A DNA stretch of 64,000 bases. Source: Microvelia longipes. Lineage: Eukaryota > Arthropoda > Insecta > Hemiptera > Veliidae. The notes beneath the pieces are model-generated. The model saw nothing but the letters and a program-made list of their open reading frames with translations. It was not told where the DNA came from and searched no databases. The position numbers and the translations under genes were made by a program. This document shows positions 1 to 11,117 of the stretch, one piece after another. The stretch lies in the NCBI GenBank assembly GCA_018340805.1, contig JACMZG010001870.1:15218992-15282991 (forward strand), given 5' to 3'. Each line of letters starts with the position of its first letter. The first letter of the stretch is position 1.

Positions 1-769
1 CGTCTGCATACCTCTCCGTCCTCTAGCCTTATTAGAAAATGTAATTGTCCTAACTTCTTTATAACATTTCCAAAACTCCAGCGCTCTCCTCTATACATTC
101 TAACTTGAACTCTCTCTCCCTCCTTGAAACTTCTCTTTACTGGGAACTGTTCCTCTAGGCATCTTTTCTTAGGTAGCGTATTTGTTAACATTAGGTCTAA
201 CCTCGTTCGTATATTTCTGTTGAACATTAAGTTGTATGCACTTTCCCCTGTTGAATTTGGCGCCTTCCTTAACTGCATTAAAAGTCGACATAATTTTAAG
301 TTGATATCTCCCCCTTCCTCAGCCATGGCTTTCAGATTCTTTTTTATAGTCTGGACAAATCTTTCCGCTTGTCCATTCGTGGCTGGATGGTACGGTGCTG
401 ACGTCTTATGACATATTCCATTATTCTTAAGAAAATTTTGAAATTTGTAGGCAGTGAACTGTGGTCCGTTGTCTGATACTAGGGTTACTGGAATTCCAAA
501 AGTTGTAAATAAAAATCTGAGTTTATTTGTACACCAGTCGGTGGTTGTAGTTTTTGTCGCAAATACTTCGACCCATTTTGTAAATGCATCCACTACAATA
601 AAAAATTGATAACCAAGTAAAGGCCCTGCAAAGTCCACATGGATCCTCTGCCATGGTGCGTCTGGTCTCTCCCAACTGTGTGTTATTTGGGGTGGCTCGT
701 TTTGTTTTAGGCAGCACCTTTTGCAAGATTTCACCATCTCTTCTATATGGTGGTTTGGTTTGTTTTTTT
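1..769 (-). CDS. Ty3/Gypsy retrotransposon integrase, partial (runs off left edge)
   Basis: Read on the - strand, one frame stays open from about 769 down to base 1. It encodes the end of an HHCC zinc-binding region (IEEMVKSCKRC, giving the CxxC pair) and then a DDE integrase core. Motifs seen are HVDFAGPLLGYQFFIVVDAF with the first catalytic Asp, LVSDNGPQFTAYKF with the second Asp, and HPATNGQAERFVQTIKK with the catalytic Glu. These are hallmarks of Ty3/Gypsy integrases, which insert element cDNA into chromosomes. The N-terminal half of the zinc finger is cut off exactly where the inverted LTR arm at 770 begins. Reverse transcriptase and protease are not present here. The open frame suggests a fairly young insertion, but the element is rearranged and probably cannot move by itself. 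Confidence 0.9.
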
Positions 770-893
770 TATTTGTTTATCTTATAGTTTTGACATGATT
801 TGTCATATGATGTTTTAATGTCATTCAATTATATTACAATTATGATTCTAACTTTTTGTAATACTTAGTAGTAACTAGCGTAGTATATAACAG

Positions 894-906
894 TGGCGAC
901 GAGGAT
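894..906 (+). other. Retrotransposon primer-binding site (tRNA-Ser type)
   Basis: TGGCGACGAGGAT directly follows the LTR terminus. It is complementary to the 3' end (ATCCTCGTCG plus CCA) that I recall for arthropod tRNA-Ser(GCT). The mirror copy is at 1114-1126 on the - strand. Confidence 0.7.
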
Positions 907-917
907 AATAAGGAAAC

Positions 918-1099
918 ATGGAAGACGAGTTAATATTACGTAAGTACTTAAGAAAGAGAGCTACGATTAAGGGTCATTTTACAAAATTTCGAAATTTATT
1001 AGACACACGAACTGAGTGGGAATTATCTGAGTTAGAACAAAGATGGGACAATTTGAAAGACAATTTCTATAACAAATATAAAAATTTGTTTAACCAAAT
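918..1099 (+). pseudogene. Gag-like N-terminal fragment of the LTR element
   Basis: ATG at 918 opens a charged, probably helical peptide (MEDELILRKYLRKRATIKGH, later WELSELEQRWDNLK). It resembles the N-terminal coil of retrotransposon Gag-like proteins. It lies directly after LTR, PBS and leader, where gag should start. The frame then runs into the inverted right arm at about 1100 and stops at 1145, so gag is truncated to about 61 residues. It points opposite to the integrase, which shows that this segment was inverted relative to pol. Assignment to gag rests mainly on position. Confidence 0.6.
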
Positions 1100-1113
1100 C
1101 ATGTTTCCTTATT

Positions 1114-1126
1114 ATCCTCGTCGCCA
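1114..1126 (-). other. Second, inverted primer-binding site
   Basis: Reverse complement of TGGCGACGAGGAT, in the right arm of the inverted duplication. Its orientation agrees with the - strand integrase, so this is probably the element's original PBS. Confidence 0.7.
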
Positions 1127-1444
1127 CTGTTATATACTACGCTAGTTACTACTAAGTATTACAAAAAGTTAGAATCATAATTGTAATATAATTGAATGAC
1201 ATTAAAAACATCATATGACAAATCATGTCAAAACTATAAGATAAACAAATAAATATATATCAATAACTAAAATGAATAATAATAAAACTATGAACACAAA
1301 GTGAATTATTTACCAGAGACTCGTAATATTATATTGTCAACTATTAATGTTTAGCTAAATTCGGTAGTATGAGATAATATAGACCGAAGTTATTCATAGA
1401 ACCTGAATTCAAGTAAAAAATAGTAGAGTGGAAGTAGCCATACC

Positions 1445-1535
1445 GTCAAATTACCGTTATTAATTGTTAAGTCAAATTAACGTTATTAATTGTTACGTCC
1501 AATTAACGTTTTTTATTGTTACGTCAAATTACGTA
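1445..1535. repeat. Short tandem repeat, ~26 bp unit
   Basis: About three to four diverged copies of a unit like GTCAAATTAACGTTATTAAT plus TGTTA. They decay rightward into ACGTAAAT-rich sequence up to about 1575. The flanks 1252-1445 and 1575-1860 are AT-rich and show nothing else; the right flank may include the rest of the LTR. Confidence 0.6.
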
Positions 1536-1974
1536 TAATTGACGTATGTCACGTAAATGTTAACGTAAATTACGGCAAAAGCTCAACAACTACTTTATTC
1601 ACTTTATGGTACTTTTATAAAAAAAAAGGGACTTAATTATACCTTAAACTCTACCTTAACCAACTTAACTTAGATTAGAGAATTCAGCTAAAATACCTTA
1701 GTACTGTACTTCGTTTAACAATCTTTAGAGGAAGGATTCACTTAAAACTCACTAGAAATTATATAAAATTGACGAGTTTTGTACATCGTAATTATTAATA
1801 TTGTCCCCACCCAAAACCCCTAATCCACATTCTGTCCCATTAAGGATTGAATATCTTTAGTTTTTTTTATGTTTAATTCAGTTTTGAATGGGGATCCCTT
1901 TTCTATAATGTCGCTCCATGGGTACTTTTATAGAATAAGGACCACCAAAAGGGGGTCCCTTTTCTATAAAAGTG

Positions 1975-3344
1975 CACACTTAAAAGAGCATGCTCAAGAC
2001 GTTGTTTTACTCACTGACTTTGCAAAAGATTTTGATCGCGTTGATCTTAATGTATTCTTAAACCGGGATGTTATCGGAATCATCAGTTTCAGATGGTTTA
2101 AGACCTCCTAAGTAGTTTTCACAAAGTTGTCTGTCTGTTTTTGTGCGTGTCTGTTACCCTCGTATCTCCCTTATCATCGTCTGTGAAAATCAATCATTAG
2201 GTTTTGTTGTGCTATCCAGAAAATATTTTTTATGATCACCTCTAACCTACTATAATGATTCAGCAAAAAATGTTAAAATGTATAAAATGCGGAAAAATGT
2301 AATGATCAGTTTTAGATTTGTAGTCATATATAAGACCAACATATGAGCTAAGTTTCATCACATTATCAGCATTAGTTTAATTTTTTTTAATAAAAAAAAT
2401 CAGAAAATAATTTAATTGAACTGAAATTTGGTATATTTATAAATAGTACACTGTTTCGTTTTAATACGGCAAGTATATCTATGCTTTGTTAGATCATAAA
2501 AGTTAAGTAGCATCGAGAAAGTTCAGTGCCTGGACGGGTAACCTTTGTCAATAAAACTTATGTAATTACTATCTGAGGTAAGCGAAGCGAGTCCGAGGAC
2601 GTATTGCTATATAAATTTGCGGATTGTATATTCTAAGCAAAGAATATAAGGAGGATATAAGTCCGAGTATAATTGGAGGATATAAGGAGTATATTCTAAG
2701 TTTGAAATAAGGAGGATAATCGGTATTCCGACCCGATTTTTTTCGTTGGATTCCAATTAATAAATAGTGTAACATTAAAAATTCTTGATTTAAACAGATG
2801 TCAAGTCAGCCTTTTCTTAATCTAAATCTCCACATATTTTTAACTTTACAATTAATGATCAATCTTTAACAAGTGCCTATGTTTGTCACAATCTTGGTGT
2901 CATTATTGATAATGAACTCACTTTTATTCCTCACATAGAAGCTGTTATTAAAATAAAGTCTTGGGATGTTATATTTATCTGATTGTTAATCCAAAAAATT
3001 AATTTCCGTGGATTCGTTACTTTAAGAACTTTATATTGTAATGTTGTTAGACCTTGTTTAGAATATTTTACTTCTGTATGGTTCTCTCGGGCTAAAGTTA
3101 TCATTCATACAATTGAAAAAAAAAATTAGAGAAAATTTACTAGACTCATTGGATTTAGAAAAGGTATTTCTTATAAAGACATTATTTTTGATACCTTAAT
3201 AGCTCAACTTTAACTCCAGAGACTTTAGGTTGGTTAGAAGAAGAAAATTTCATCTTATTTTTCTTTAGAAACTTATCAATAACTTTATCGACTGTCCAGA
3301 ACTATTATTACAAACCATTTTTAATATACCTCAATATACTACTG
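1975..3344 (+). mobile_element. Decayed non-LTR retrotransposon (LINE) pol fragment split by RepA
   Basis: Broken frames show typical LINE ORF2 pieces. Around 1990-2060 there is DVVLLTDFAKDFDRVDL, the RT block around the first catalytic Asp. After RepA copy 1, around 2870-3345, come LGVIIDNELTFIPHIEAVI, a piece near VRPCLEYFTSVWF, then KFTRLIGFRKGISYKDIIF, and finally KLINNFIDCPELLLQTIFNI. These match the RT thumb and C-terminal region of Jockey/CR1/I-type elements. Frameshifts and stops are frequent and the YADD block is missing, so the copy is dead. RepA sits between the RT core and the C-terminal part. Confidence 0.8.
2062..2745 (+). repeat. RepA copy 1 (5'-truncated), inserted in LINE fragment
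   Basis: Begins within the CCGGGATG..CGGAATCATC motif of the family. It carries the shared head (GACCTCCTAAGTAGTTTTCA), the middle CATTATCAGCATTAGTTTA block, a 5S-like segment (about 2490-2555), the GAGCGAAGCGAG-like tail motif (AAGCGAAGCGAGTCCGA) and the terminal ACCCGATTTTTTT. It interrupts the LINE coding pieces on both sides and so is younger than that LINE. Confidence 0.8.
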
Positions 3345-4646
3345 GAAAAATTGAGGTGCGGAGTATCTCGGAACTTTTTTCATTATATGAAATTCGCTAC
3401 GCTCATACTACCTACTTCGAAATCGCTTCGCTCATCCTTAAATAGTAAACCCATTCATTTTATTCCCAGCGGTCAACCATCCAGACATTCACCACGCTCA
3501 ATGCTACTTAACTTTAATGATCCATGAAAATCGAAACGAAACTTAGCGTTCTTATTCATTACGTAAAGGTATACCCTTGTGCCGAATTTCAACTATTAAT
3601 AGGATTATTTTCCGATTTTTTCACTTTTTAAAAACGTATATAAGTCATTCGATAAAGATTGAACTAATGCTGATAATGTGATGACACTTGGCACACATGT
3701 TGGTCTTATACATAGCTATATGCATGCTAAATCTCAAATTGATCGCAAAATTTTTCTGATTTTAGCAAATTTTCATTATGAAAATGACGCTGACACGGTC
3801 CCAATGATTTTAAAACGCCTTCGACCATTTCGAGGTTCTGCTTTCACGGGCCTGCTTAGCACGGTTAAAAAATTGATTATTTGAGTTTAATCTTCAGGTT
3901 GAAATAAATATAATCCCGATTTTTGTTTTTAAATAAATATACCGTTTGTGTCACGTAGGATGGTCCGATTGAGCTGTCACAATCGCTTTAGAATAACTTC
4001 GACCATATAAAGACTACTTCGAAGTTCTTCCGCATCAAAGGCCTCGGCGTGGTACAGCAGTGGAAGCCGCTCTTCCAGTTGCAACATGTGGATTTTTTTC
4101 TTGTATTCTTTATACCTCTATAAAAAACGTATTAGTTATGTATTTAAATATACTTATTATTTTTGTGCATAATGCTTGTTAATTTTAATATTATAGCTTA
4201 CTATTATAATAGAGTATTAATAAAATCTCAATAATGAAACAACACATAATAAAAAACAACAACAATGTGGCTGCGAAGCGGCCACAGGGAGGCTCCTGGG
4301 CCGCGTAGCGGCTACGGGCCGAAGGTCCGTATTTTAAATATTCCGAAATTCTTGCAAAGGCATTTTTGCGGGTTAATGGCGTCATAAAAAAATATTTTCC
4401 AGATAGCACAACTATACCTATAGACTGATATTGTGCAAAGTTTCAACTCTCTAGCATAAATACACTAGGAGCTACGATGATAACAGACCCACACTCACAG
4501 ACATACAAATAGACAACTTTGAGAAAATCATTCAGGAGGTCTTAAAAACCTAAAACCAATTATTCAGGTGTCATCTCAGTTTCAGATTTTTTTTCATACA
4601 CACTTTTCCTACATACCTACGGTTTAAATGAGGCAAAGTAAAAAAT
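3345..4646 (-). repeat. RepA copy 2 (full span, itself interrupted)
   Basis: On the - strand it runs from the head (CTCATTTAAACCGTAGGTAT) near 4645 to the tail (TCCGAGATACTCCGCACC) near 3345. The 5S-like segment lies at about 3461-3525. The repeat is interrupted at about 3781-4358 by unrelated DNA. The flanks CATTATG and CATTTTTG of that insert may be a decayed target duplication. Confidence 0.75.
3781..4358. other. Insertion of unknown type inside RepA copy 2, with GC-rich hairpins
   Basis: About 580 bp with no counterpart in the other RepA copies. Its right part (4267-4340) has several short GC-rich hairpins in an AT-rich context: GTGGC..GCCAC at 4267-4285, GCCGC-GTA-GCGGC, and GGGCC-GAA-GGTCC. 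I see no coding sequence. Terminal inverted repeats were not convincing. Confidence 0.45.
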
Positions 4647-5808
4647 ATTGTTGGGGTCGATTATTCTTAAAATAATAATATAAATATCCATGCATTACAA
4701 TTTTTAAGCATTTTAAATTGTATTGTACTGTTTTTTTAATTCAACATATGTTAAAGGTTGTCCTCTTCAACGAAATGTAGATTTTTTTGCTATCTAAAAC
4801 CGATTTAATTAAATACTTAGTAGGTTTTTAATTTATTATATTTGTCCCTTATTATCTTTCTTCATTAGTGGATATTTATGGCTTATTTATAAAATAACAT
4901 TTTGTTGTTAGGGTGGTACCCCTACTAAGTCCACCAGTAAACGGCTTTTGTGTTATCAGTGGAATCCCATTTTGTTTACGATCTTATGCTTATTCTATAT
5001 TAGTATTATTCTAAGAGTTACACAGAGCCCCTACAAGATGTTTCAAGCATCTCAGTATATTGAGATAAAGTATGCCCCCTCTAGTAATATATAGCTTCGT
5101 ATTAATATGCAATTAAACGATTAAAATATATTGTTTGAGGTACAGTAAACTCTTACATAATTAAGAAATATTTGGATCAAAAGAATCCACACAAAGGCAA
5201 CTGAAGTCATTCCAACATGTCATCACAAATCATTGTCAAAAACCCGCAGCCCCTAGAGAGTATACATGCAAAGTTTTGTGTAATATTTATTATTAAAATA
5301 AAATATTGTCTTTATTCTGTCGTATAAGAGTTATAATTATATTCTATTTTTATACAAAAAAATATTTTAATAAAATACACGAGACAAAATAACTTTTTAA
5401 ACTTACCGCGTAATTTAATATATTTATTATTAATAATTTTTACTGTTCTGCTTTTCATCACTTTGTAGTTATATAAAATGTTTCGTACTCAAATAGTGTT
5501 AAATATACTAATGACGTCACAGCGTGTAGGACACAAACGTATTTTAGATTCAATCTTTTATTTGAGTTTTATTTTTAATTTTTGAGACACCTACAGAATA
5601 TTTAAAAATAATAATGCTATAAATTATATTTTCTTATTTGATATTAAAATTCTGTGGTTTTGTGTGTTAAGTTTAAAAATAAATTATTATTACGTCAGAG
5701 AATAAAATTAGGTAAAGGGATGGCTTCCTTTAACTACTCCGGCCAATAGGCTGAACTATGAAATAGGAAAACAGTTTATTTGAAGAGAAAAGAAACTCTA
5801 TCAATTCA
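4647..5808. other. AT-rich intergenic DNA
   Basis: No gene recognised. It contains one copy of the short dispersed repeat G at about 5013-5100. The rest is AT-rich with poly(A/T) runs. Confidence 0.5.
5013..5100 (+). repeat. Dispersed repeat G, copy 1
   Basis: Shares the core TATTGAGATAAAGTATGCCC and CTCTAGTAATATAT with copies near 45358, 46168 and 57333, all in the same orientation. Possibly the end of a larger element; its type is unknown. Confidence 0.6.
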
Positions 5809-6556
5809 TTGCTTTTCCTCTTTTAGAACGTAGGTATAAAGGAAAAGTATTGTATTTGCAAAAAAATCCGTTACAAGAATTATCCGTTTCAGGCTATTTT
5901 AATGCCTCCTGAGTGTTTTTCACAACAAAGTTGTGTCTGTATGTGTCTATGTGTTTCTGTTATTATCGTAGCTCGCAGTTTATTTAAGGTAAAGAGATGG
6001 AACTTGGTACAAAAACCAATCTATAATAGCAGTTTTGCTTTTCGGAAAATAAATATTTATGACGTCATTAACACGTAATAATGAATCAGCAAAAATTTCA
6101 AAAATTCATAAAACGTGGAAAAATTTTGGGATCCATTAGAAATTTGACACGGCTGTGACTTATTTAAAGACTCACATAAGTGCTAAGTTTCAGACGCCTG
6201 TGACGTGTTTAAAGACTAACATATGTTCTAAGTTTTATCAGGTGTTTCTTGTACGTTTTTAAAAAATTGTAAAAAATGGGAAAATAATCCAATTGAGCTG
6301 AAATTCGATACAAGTGTAAACCTTTACATAATAACTAAGTACAACAAGTTTCGTTTCAATACGATAAGTATATTCATCATTTATGTTGGATCATAAAAGT
6401 TAAGCACCATCGAGCTTGGTTAGTGCCTGGATAGGAGACCGCTGGGAATGTATTTACTATGTGAGGAAGAGCGAAGGTAGTCCAAAGTAGGGAGGATGAG
6501 TCTAGCAAATCCGAAATGATGAGGAAAAGTTTGGAGGTACCAGGTACCCGATTTTT
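5809..6556 (+). repeat. RepA copy 3
   Basis: Runs from TTTTCCTCTTTTAGAACG to GGTACCCGATTTTTT. The 5S-like segment (about 6390-6451) is one of the best preserved: GTTAAGCACCATCGAGCTTG, then GTTAGTGCCTGGATAGGAGA and CCGCTGGGAA. The RT..ATGAGGAAAAGT motif near the 3' end mirrors the 5' ACTTTTCCTCAT of other copies. Confidence 0.85.
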
Positions 6557-6689
6557 TAAAACACTATTTCCACTATATTTTTGGAATAATTATAATTATT
6601 GTTAATTTCTGATTAACCAAGGATGTCCTAAAGGAAAGCTAGGACTCTAAAATCCAAGAAGCGTGTTTTACTTTTAAAATTAAAGGTTT

Positions 6690-8163
6690 GAGCTTGAATT
6701 ACGGTTTGCCTACCTTACTATTACGCTGTCTTGTAAATTTTAGTTGCTACCTTTATTAAGTCTTGTAAATTTTAGTTTGCCTACCTTTACTAGCTTAAAA
6801 TGCTATCTTGTAAATTTTAGTTTGCCTACCTTACTAGCTTAAATTGTCTTGTAAATTTTAGTTTGCCTACCTTACTAGCTTAATTGCTTGTAAATTTAGT
6901 TTGCCTACCTTACTAGCTAAATGCTGTCTTGTAAATTTTAGTTTGCCTACCTTACTAGCTTAAATGCTGTCTTGTAAATTTTAGTTTGCCTACCTTACTA
7001 GCTTAAATGCTGTCTTGTAAATTTTAGTTTGCCTTACCTTACTAGCTTAATGCTGTCTTGTAAATTTTAGTTTGCCTACTTACTAGCTTAATTGCATCTT
7101 GTAATTTAGTTTGCCTACCTTACTAGCTTTAACGCTGTCTTGTAAATTTTAGTTTGCCTACCTTACTAGCTTAAATGCTGTCTTGTAAATTTTAGTTTGC
7201 CTACCTTTTAAATGCTGTCTTGTAAATTTTAGTTTGCCTACTTACTAGCTGCTAGTTTGCTACCTTTACTAGCTTAATGCTGTCTTGTAAATTTTTAGTT
7301 TGCCTACCTTACTAGCTTAAATGCTGTCTTGTAAATTTTAGTTTGCCTACCTTACTAGCTTAAATGCTATCTTGTAAATTTAGTTTGCCTACCTTACTAG
7401 CTTAATGCTACTTGTAAATTTTTAGTTTTACCTTACTAGCTTAAATGCTTCTTGTAAATTTTAGTTTGCCTACCTTACTAGCTTAATTGCTATCTTGTAA
7501 ATTTTAGTTGCCTCTTACTAGCTTAAATGCTGTCTTGTAAATTTTAGTTTGCCTACCTACTAGCTTAAATGCTGTCTGTAAATTTAGTTTGCCTACCTTA
7601 CTAGCTTAAATGCTATCTTGTAAATTTTAGTTTGCCTACTTACTAGCTTTAAATGCTATCTTGTAAATTTTAGTTTGCCTAGCTTAATGCTGTCTTGTAA
7701 ATTTTAGTTTGTACTAGCTTAAATGCTGTCTTGTAAATTTAGTTTGCCTACCTTACTAGCTTAAATGCTGTCTTGTAAATTTTAGTTTGCCTACCTTACT
7801 AGCTTAAATGCTGTCTTGTAAATTTTAGTTTGCCTACCTTACTAGCTTAAATGCTATCTTGTAAATTTTAGTTTGCCTACCTTACTAGCTTAAATGCTAT
7901 CTTGTAAATTTTAGTTTGCCTACCTTACTAGCTTAAATGCTATCTTGTAAATTTATTTGCCTACTTACTAGCTTAAATGCTATGTTTAGTTTGCCTACCT
8001 TACTAGCTTAAATGCTATCTTGTAAATTTTAGTTTGCCTACCTTACTAGCTTAAATGCTGTCTTGTAAATTTTAGTTTGCCTACCTTACTAGCTTTAACG
8101 CTGTCTTGTAAATTTCAGTTTGCCTACCTTACTAGCTTAAACGCTGTCTTGTAAATTTGTTTG
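6690..8163. repeat. 43-bp minisatellite, about 34 copies
   Basis: The tandem unit is GCTTAAATGCTGTCTTGTAA followed by ATTTTAGTTTGCCTACCTTA and CTA (43 bp). Units differ mainly at GTC/ATC and by many single-base deletions in homopolymers, plus a few truncated units. The tract is bordered on both sides by non-repeat DNA. No coding frame is conserved. Confidence 0.95.
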
Positions 8164-9380
8164 GCCATTATTTAAAGAGCAGAAATCGCAGTAAGAAAAT
8201 AATGAAGGAAGTACTTCATACTAGTTTAACATAGTATGCATTTATTGCATGCATATAGTATGAAAATTTTAGCATTCCTTATGGCAAGTCGAGCAAGCAA
8301 AAGAAGTGAAGTTTATACAAAACTTCATTATTTTAGCCTACAAAATGTCGACTTTTCCTTTATTTAGAAGACCTGGGTCCTGAGGGAGTTACTCTCTTAA
8401 CAAATTTCCTTTCGTATGTCTGGATTTATTTGTTGTTTGATTTAACAAGCTATCAATGATTAATAATTAAATTTACCAATAAATATACCCTTTCTTTGTT
8501 TTGCTCTATCGACGTGACCTAAATCTAGCAGTTTTCTTTTTATTTATAAGTTTTGAAAACTTTTTATTATTCCTGCTAAAATACTCCAGACTAAAAATCT
8601 ACATTTCAAGGTTAAAACCATTCTTTCTAAATTATTTAAAAAACATAATAATAGAATATTTAGGGTAAGGTTTTTATCATAAAATATTTAAAAACTAGGA
8701 GATGAAAAATTGTCAAAATCATCTTTTTGTGAACAGTAATAAATTGACTTTTAATGCCAAGGAATATTTTATTTTCCATAATGAGTTAAAAATCGCATTT
8801 TTCTTGCCCTTCATTACAGAATTTTATTCATAATTAATTCAAACTTAATGATTTTTACAGTTACATTGGTAATAATTCAGGATTGTTTTTAATTAAACGA
8901 TTATGAAAACAAGTTCCTAATCATGGATCAATGCTTTCCTGCCAAGTGACTTATACAATTATATTATTATGTATAATTACATTAATTAAATGTGTACAAT
9001 TAACCACTACACAATAATGAAGAACTAAAACTTTACTCGACATGTTTATAACCTGACGATAGGAAGGATGTAGTAGTGCTACGAGTGCCCGAAGGAGTAG
9101 CATTCGGGTTAGCGACACCATTTTACATTGTGAAGGCCTGATATGTTCCTTTCCCTTTGTATAAGTTTCTTGATTATCACACACGAACTGTCCCCATTTC
9201 CCAAGTTCCATTGGAATTGGTTCAGCCATCTCACCCGTATTCTATTTTCTAGTAAAGGGCTCAAATTTCTCCACGGCCGTCCATTCAACATACTTAAGAC
9301 AACTTGATATGGCTGTAGCATTTTAATTTTAAAACGGTTTATTAAAAACTAATCTGCCTCCGTAGCCGCAGTCGTATAGT
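8164..9380. other. Intergenic DNA, no recognised gene
   Basis: AT-rich. Two overlapping - strand open frames at 8951-9321 (70 and 92 codons) are of unknown meaning and match no family I recognise. Direct ACCCGAATGC..GGGCACTCG-like short stems occur near 9080-9110. Confidence 0.4.
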
Positions 9381-9560
9381 ACTGAACTTCGGCTAGAACC
9401 CCGGTTATTCCGGGGTTCACAGCCCGGGCTATGCTCTCAGTTTTTTATGAATAGAATTCGTTGTAAAAAGATTTCACCAACTTTACTTTGAGCATAGTAG
9501 ATGTGACCCACCCGAGGTGTTCCCGCAGGGCGAATACCCTGAATGGCCGAAAAGCCCCAA
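9381..9560 (+). repeat. Dispersed repeat H, copy 1, with perfect hairpins
   Basis: About 180 bp, similar in reverse complement to 13597-13780. Shared landmarks are CCGGGGTTC.CAGCCCGGGC, ATGAATAG, TTTCACCAACTTTA and GTTCCCGCAGGGCGAATACC. It contains a perfect 9-bp hairpin at 9396-9418 (GAACCCCGG-TTATT-CCGGGGTTC), the palindrome AGCCCGGGCT at 9421-9430, and a CAGGG..CCCTG stem near 9528-9543. Function unknown. Confidence 0.65.
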
Positions 9561-10017
9561 AACGAGCATTATTATTATTAAAAACGGCAGTCTTTATATA
9601 AATAGTATAATAAGCATAATAACAAAATAGAATGTTAATTACGCAGTTTTAGGCATGGAAGCACCATCCATTTTCACTTACCCTACCCCCAATCCTTTCT
9701 CATAAACGCAAGGTCACAATTCACTATTTAATGACAGAAATGGTAATTTTACTGTTACAGGTAGAAGAACCCTGGCTCCACGCCTGAAGCTTTACTTCAT
9801 ACTTCTGAAAAGGATTCATTTTACCATTCATTTATAATAAGGTATTTACCTCATAAGTGTCATTTCCTTTTAAATTCGCTAAAATAAATTCTATCGTCGT
9901 ACCAATCTTACGCCAAAAAAAAGAAAAGTTTCTCCAGGAAACAAAACTTTTTTGGTAAAGCGCTTTTACCCTAGCTAGAGGTCATACTCTTTGTAAAACC
10001 ATTGTAGAAATAAAAAA
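9561..10017. other. Intergenic DNA
   Basis: Nothing recognised apart from AT-rich sequence between repeat H and RepA copy 4. Confidence 0.4.
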
Positions 10018-10770
10018 TCAGGTACGGGTACCTCGGACATTTTCCTCGTCACATTGGATTTGCTACGCTCATCCTCCCTACATCGGACTCGCTTTGCTTG
10101 TTCTCAGATAGTAAATTCATCCGTTTCATTCCCAGCGGACACCATCTAGGCACTGATAAACCTCGATGCTGGTTAACTTATATGATCTTAGATTAATATC
10201 TTAAGATTATATCTTAATATAATATAACATAAACATATTATATGTTAAATGTTAATGTTATCATGTTAATGTTATGTAAATCATGTTATGTTATGTTAAA
10301 TGTATGTTATGTTAAATGCATCATGTTAATGTTATGTATATGTTAATGTTAAATCATTGATTTAACAAAAATCATAGATATACTAGTCGAATCGAAGTAT
10401 GGTGTTTTGGTACAATATACACATGCACCAAAACACATACTTTTTTACGTTTTTTTTTTCAATTTCTTAAAAAAAACCTACACAAGTCATCTGATAAAAA
10501 TTTAACTAATGCTGATAATAAGATGAAACATGGCACATATGTTAGACACGTTAATCTGATCGGATCATTTTTCGCGTTATATGGTGTTTAGAAAATTTAA
10601 CTTTGTCATTATTGCGGGTTAATGACGTCATAAAAACTATTTTATAGATAGCACAACTACAGCTATAGACTAATTTTTGTACAAAGTTTCAATTCTCTAG
10701 CATAAATACACTGGGAGCTACGATGATAACAGACACACAGCTTTGTGAAAACCACATCAGGAGACTTCGA
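10018..10770 (-). repeat. RepA copy 4, with internal ATGTTA-rich expansion
   Basis: On the - strand it carries the head (CTCCTGATGTGGTTTTCACA), the middle block (GATAATGACAAAG..GATCAGATT), a 5S-like segment (about 10120-10180, + strand text CAGCGGACACC..GATGCTGGTTAAC) and the tail GGTACCCGTACCTG near 10018. A low-complexity expansion of ATGTTATGTTA-like words at about 10195-10365 interrupts it just upstream of the 5S-like part. Confidence 0.75.
10195..10365. repeat. ATGTTA-type low-complexity tandem repeat
   Basis: Irregular repeats of ATGTTA, TGTTAATGTTA and ATGTTAAATG inside RepA copy 4. Confidence 0.7.
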
Positions 10771-10789
10771 TTTTTTTAATCATTTATTC

Positions 10790-10876
10790 CTACGGGTACG
10801 GGGGTACCTCGGACATTTTGCTCGTCATATTGGATTTGCTACGCTTATCCTCCCTACATCGGACTCGAGAACGAGG
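10790..10876 (-). repeat. RepA tail fragment (copy 4b)
   Basis: A second copy of only the RepA 3' end: + strand text GGGTACGGGGGTACCTCGGA, then GGATTTGCTACGCTTATCC and CATCGGACTCGAGAACGAGG. It abuts the head end of copy 4 in the same orientation. Either a separate truncated insertion or a partial duplication. Confidence 0.7.
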
Positions 10877-11033
10877 AAAGTAAAAAACAATAGCGAATCA
10901 ATGATTTAAATTTAGCTATTATTACATTGACACCCTAATCAAATGAATCAAATGCTTTGATCAAATTTTAATTTTAATTCTGCGGAGAGACTTTTCTTTC
11001 CCCAGTTCTGTCCCCCGCTGTATTTATCTATAA

Positions 11034-11034
<1 letters not shown>

Positions 11035-11115
<81 letters not shown>

Positions 11116-11117
11116 AA
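11035..11117. repeat. (TA)n microsatellite
   Basis: About 83 bp of almost pure TA dinucleotide. Confidence 0.98.

Larger units (their letters stand above)
770..1251. repeat. Inverted duplication of LTR end + PBS + leader (head-to-head)
   Basis: Positions 770-920 are repeated almost perfectly in reverse complement at 1100-1251. The spacer is 179 bp. Each arm reads as an LTR terminus (ending TATATAACAG), a primer-binding site, a short leader AATAAGGAAAC and an ATG. The left arm is truncated directly against the integrase. A normal LTR element would carry this module once. The arrangement resembles autointegration or strand-switch products of retroelement cDNA (inference). Where the LTR ends to the right of 1251 is not visible to me. 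Confidence 0.85.

Noticed and set aside
523..726. 67-codon - strand frame starting at 726
   Set aside because: It is an out-of-frame shadow of the Ty3/Gypsy integrase frame.
6690..8163. CRISPR-like array
   Set aside because: Direct tandem units without unique spacers in a eukaryotic genome; a minisatellite.
8951..9321. Two overlapping - strand frames as a gene
   Set aside because: No family recognised, frames overlap each other, and no support from neighbours. They remain possible remnants.
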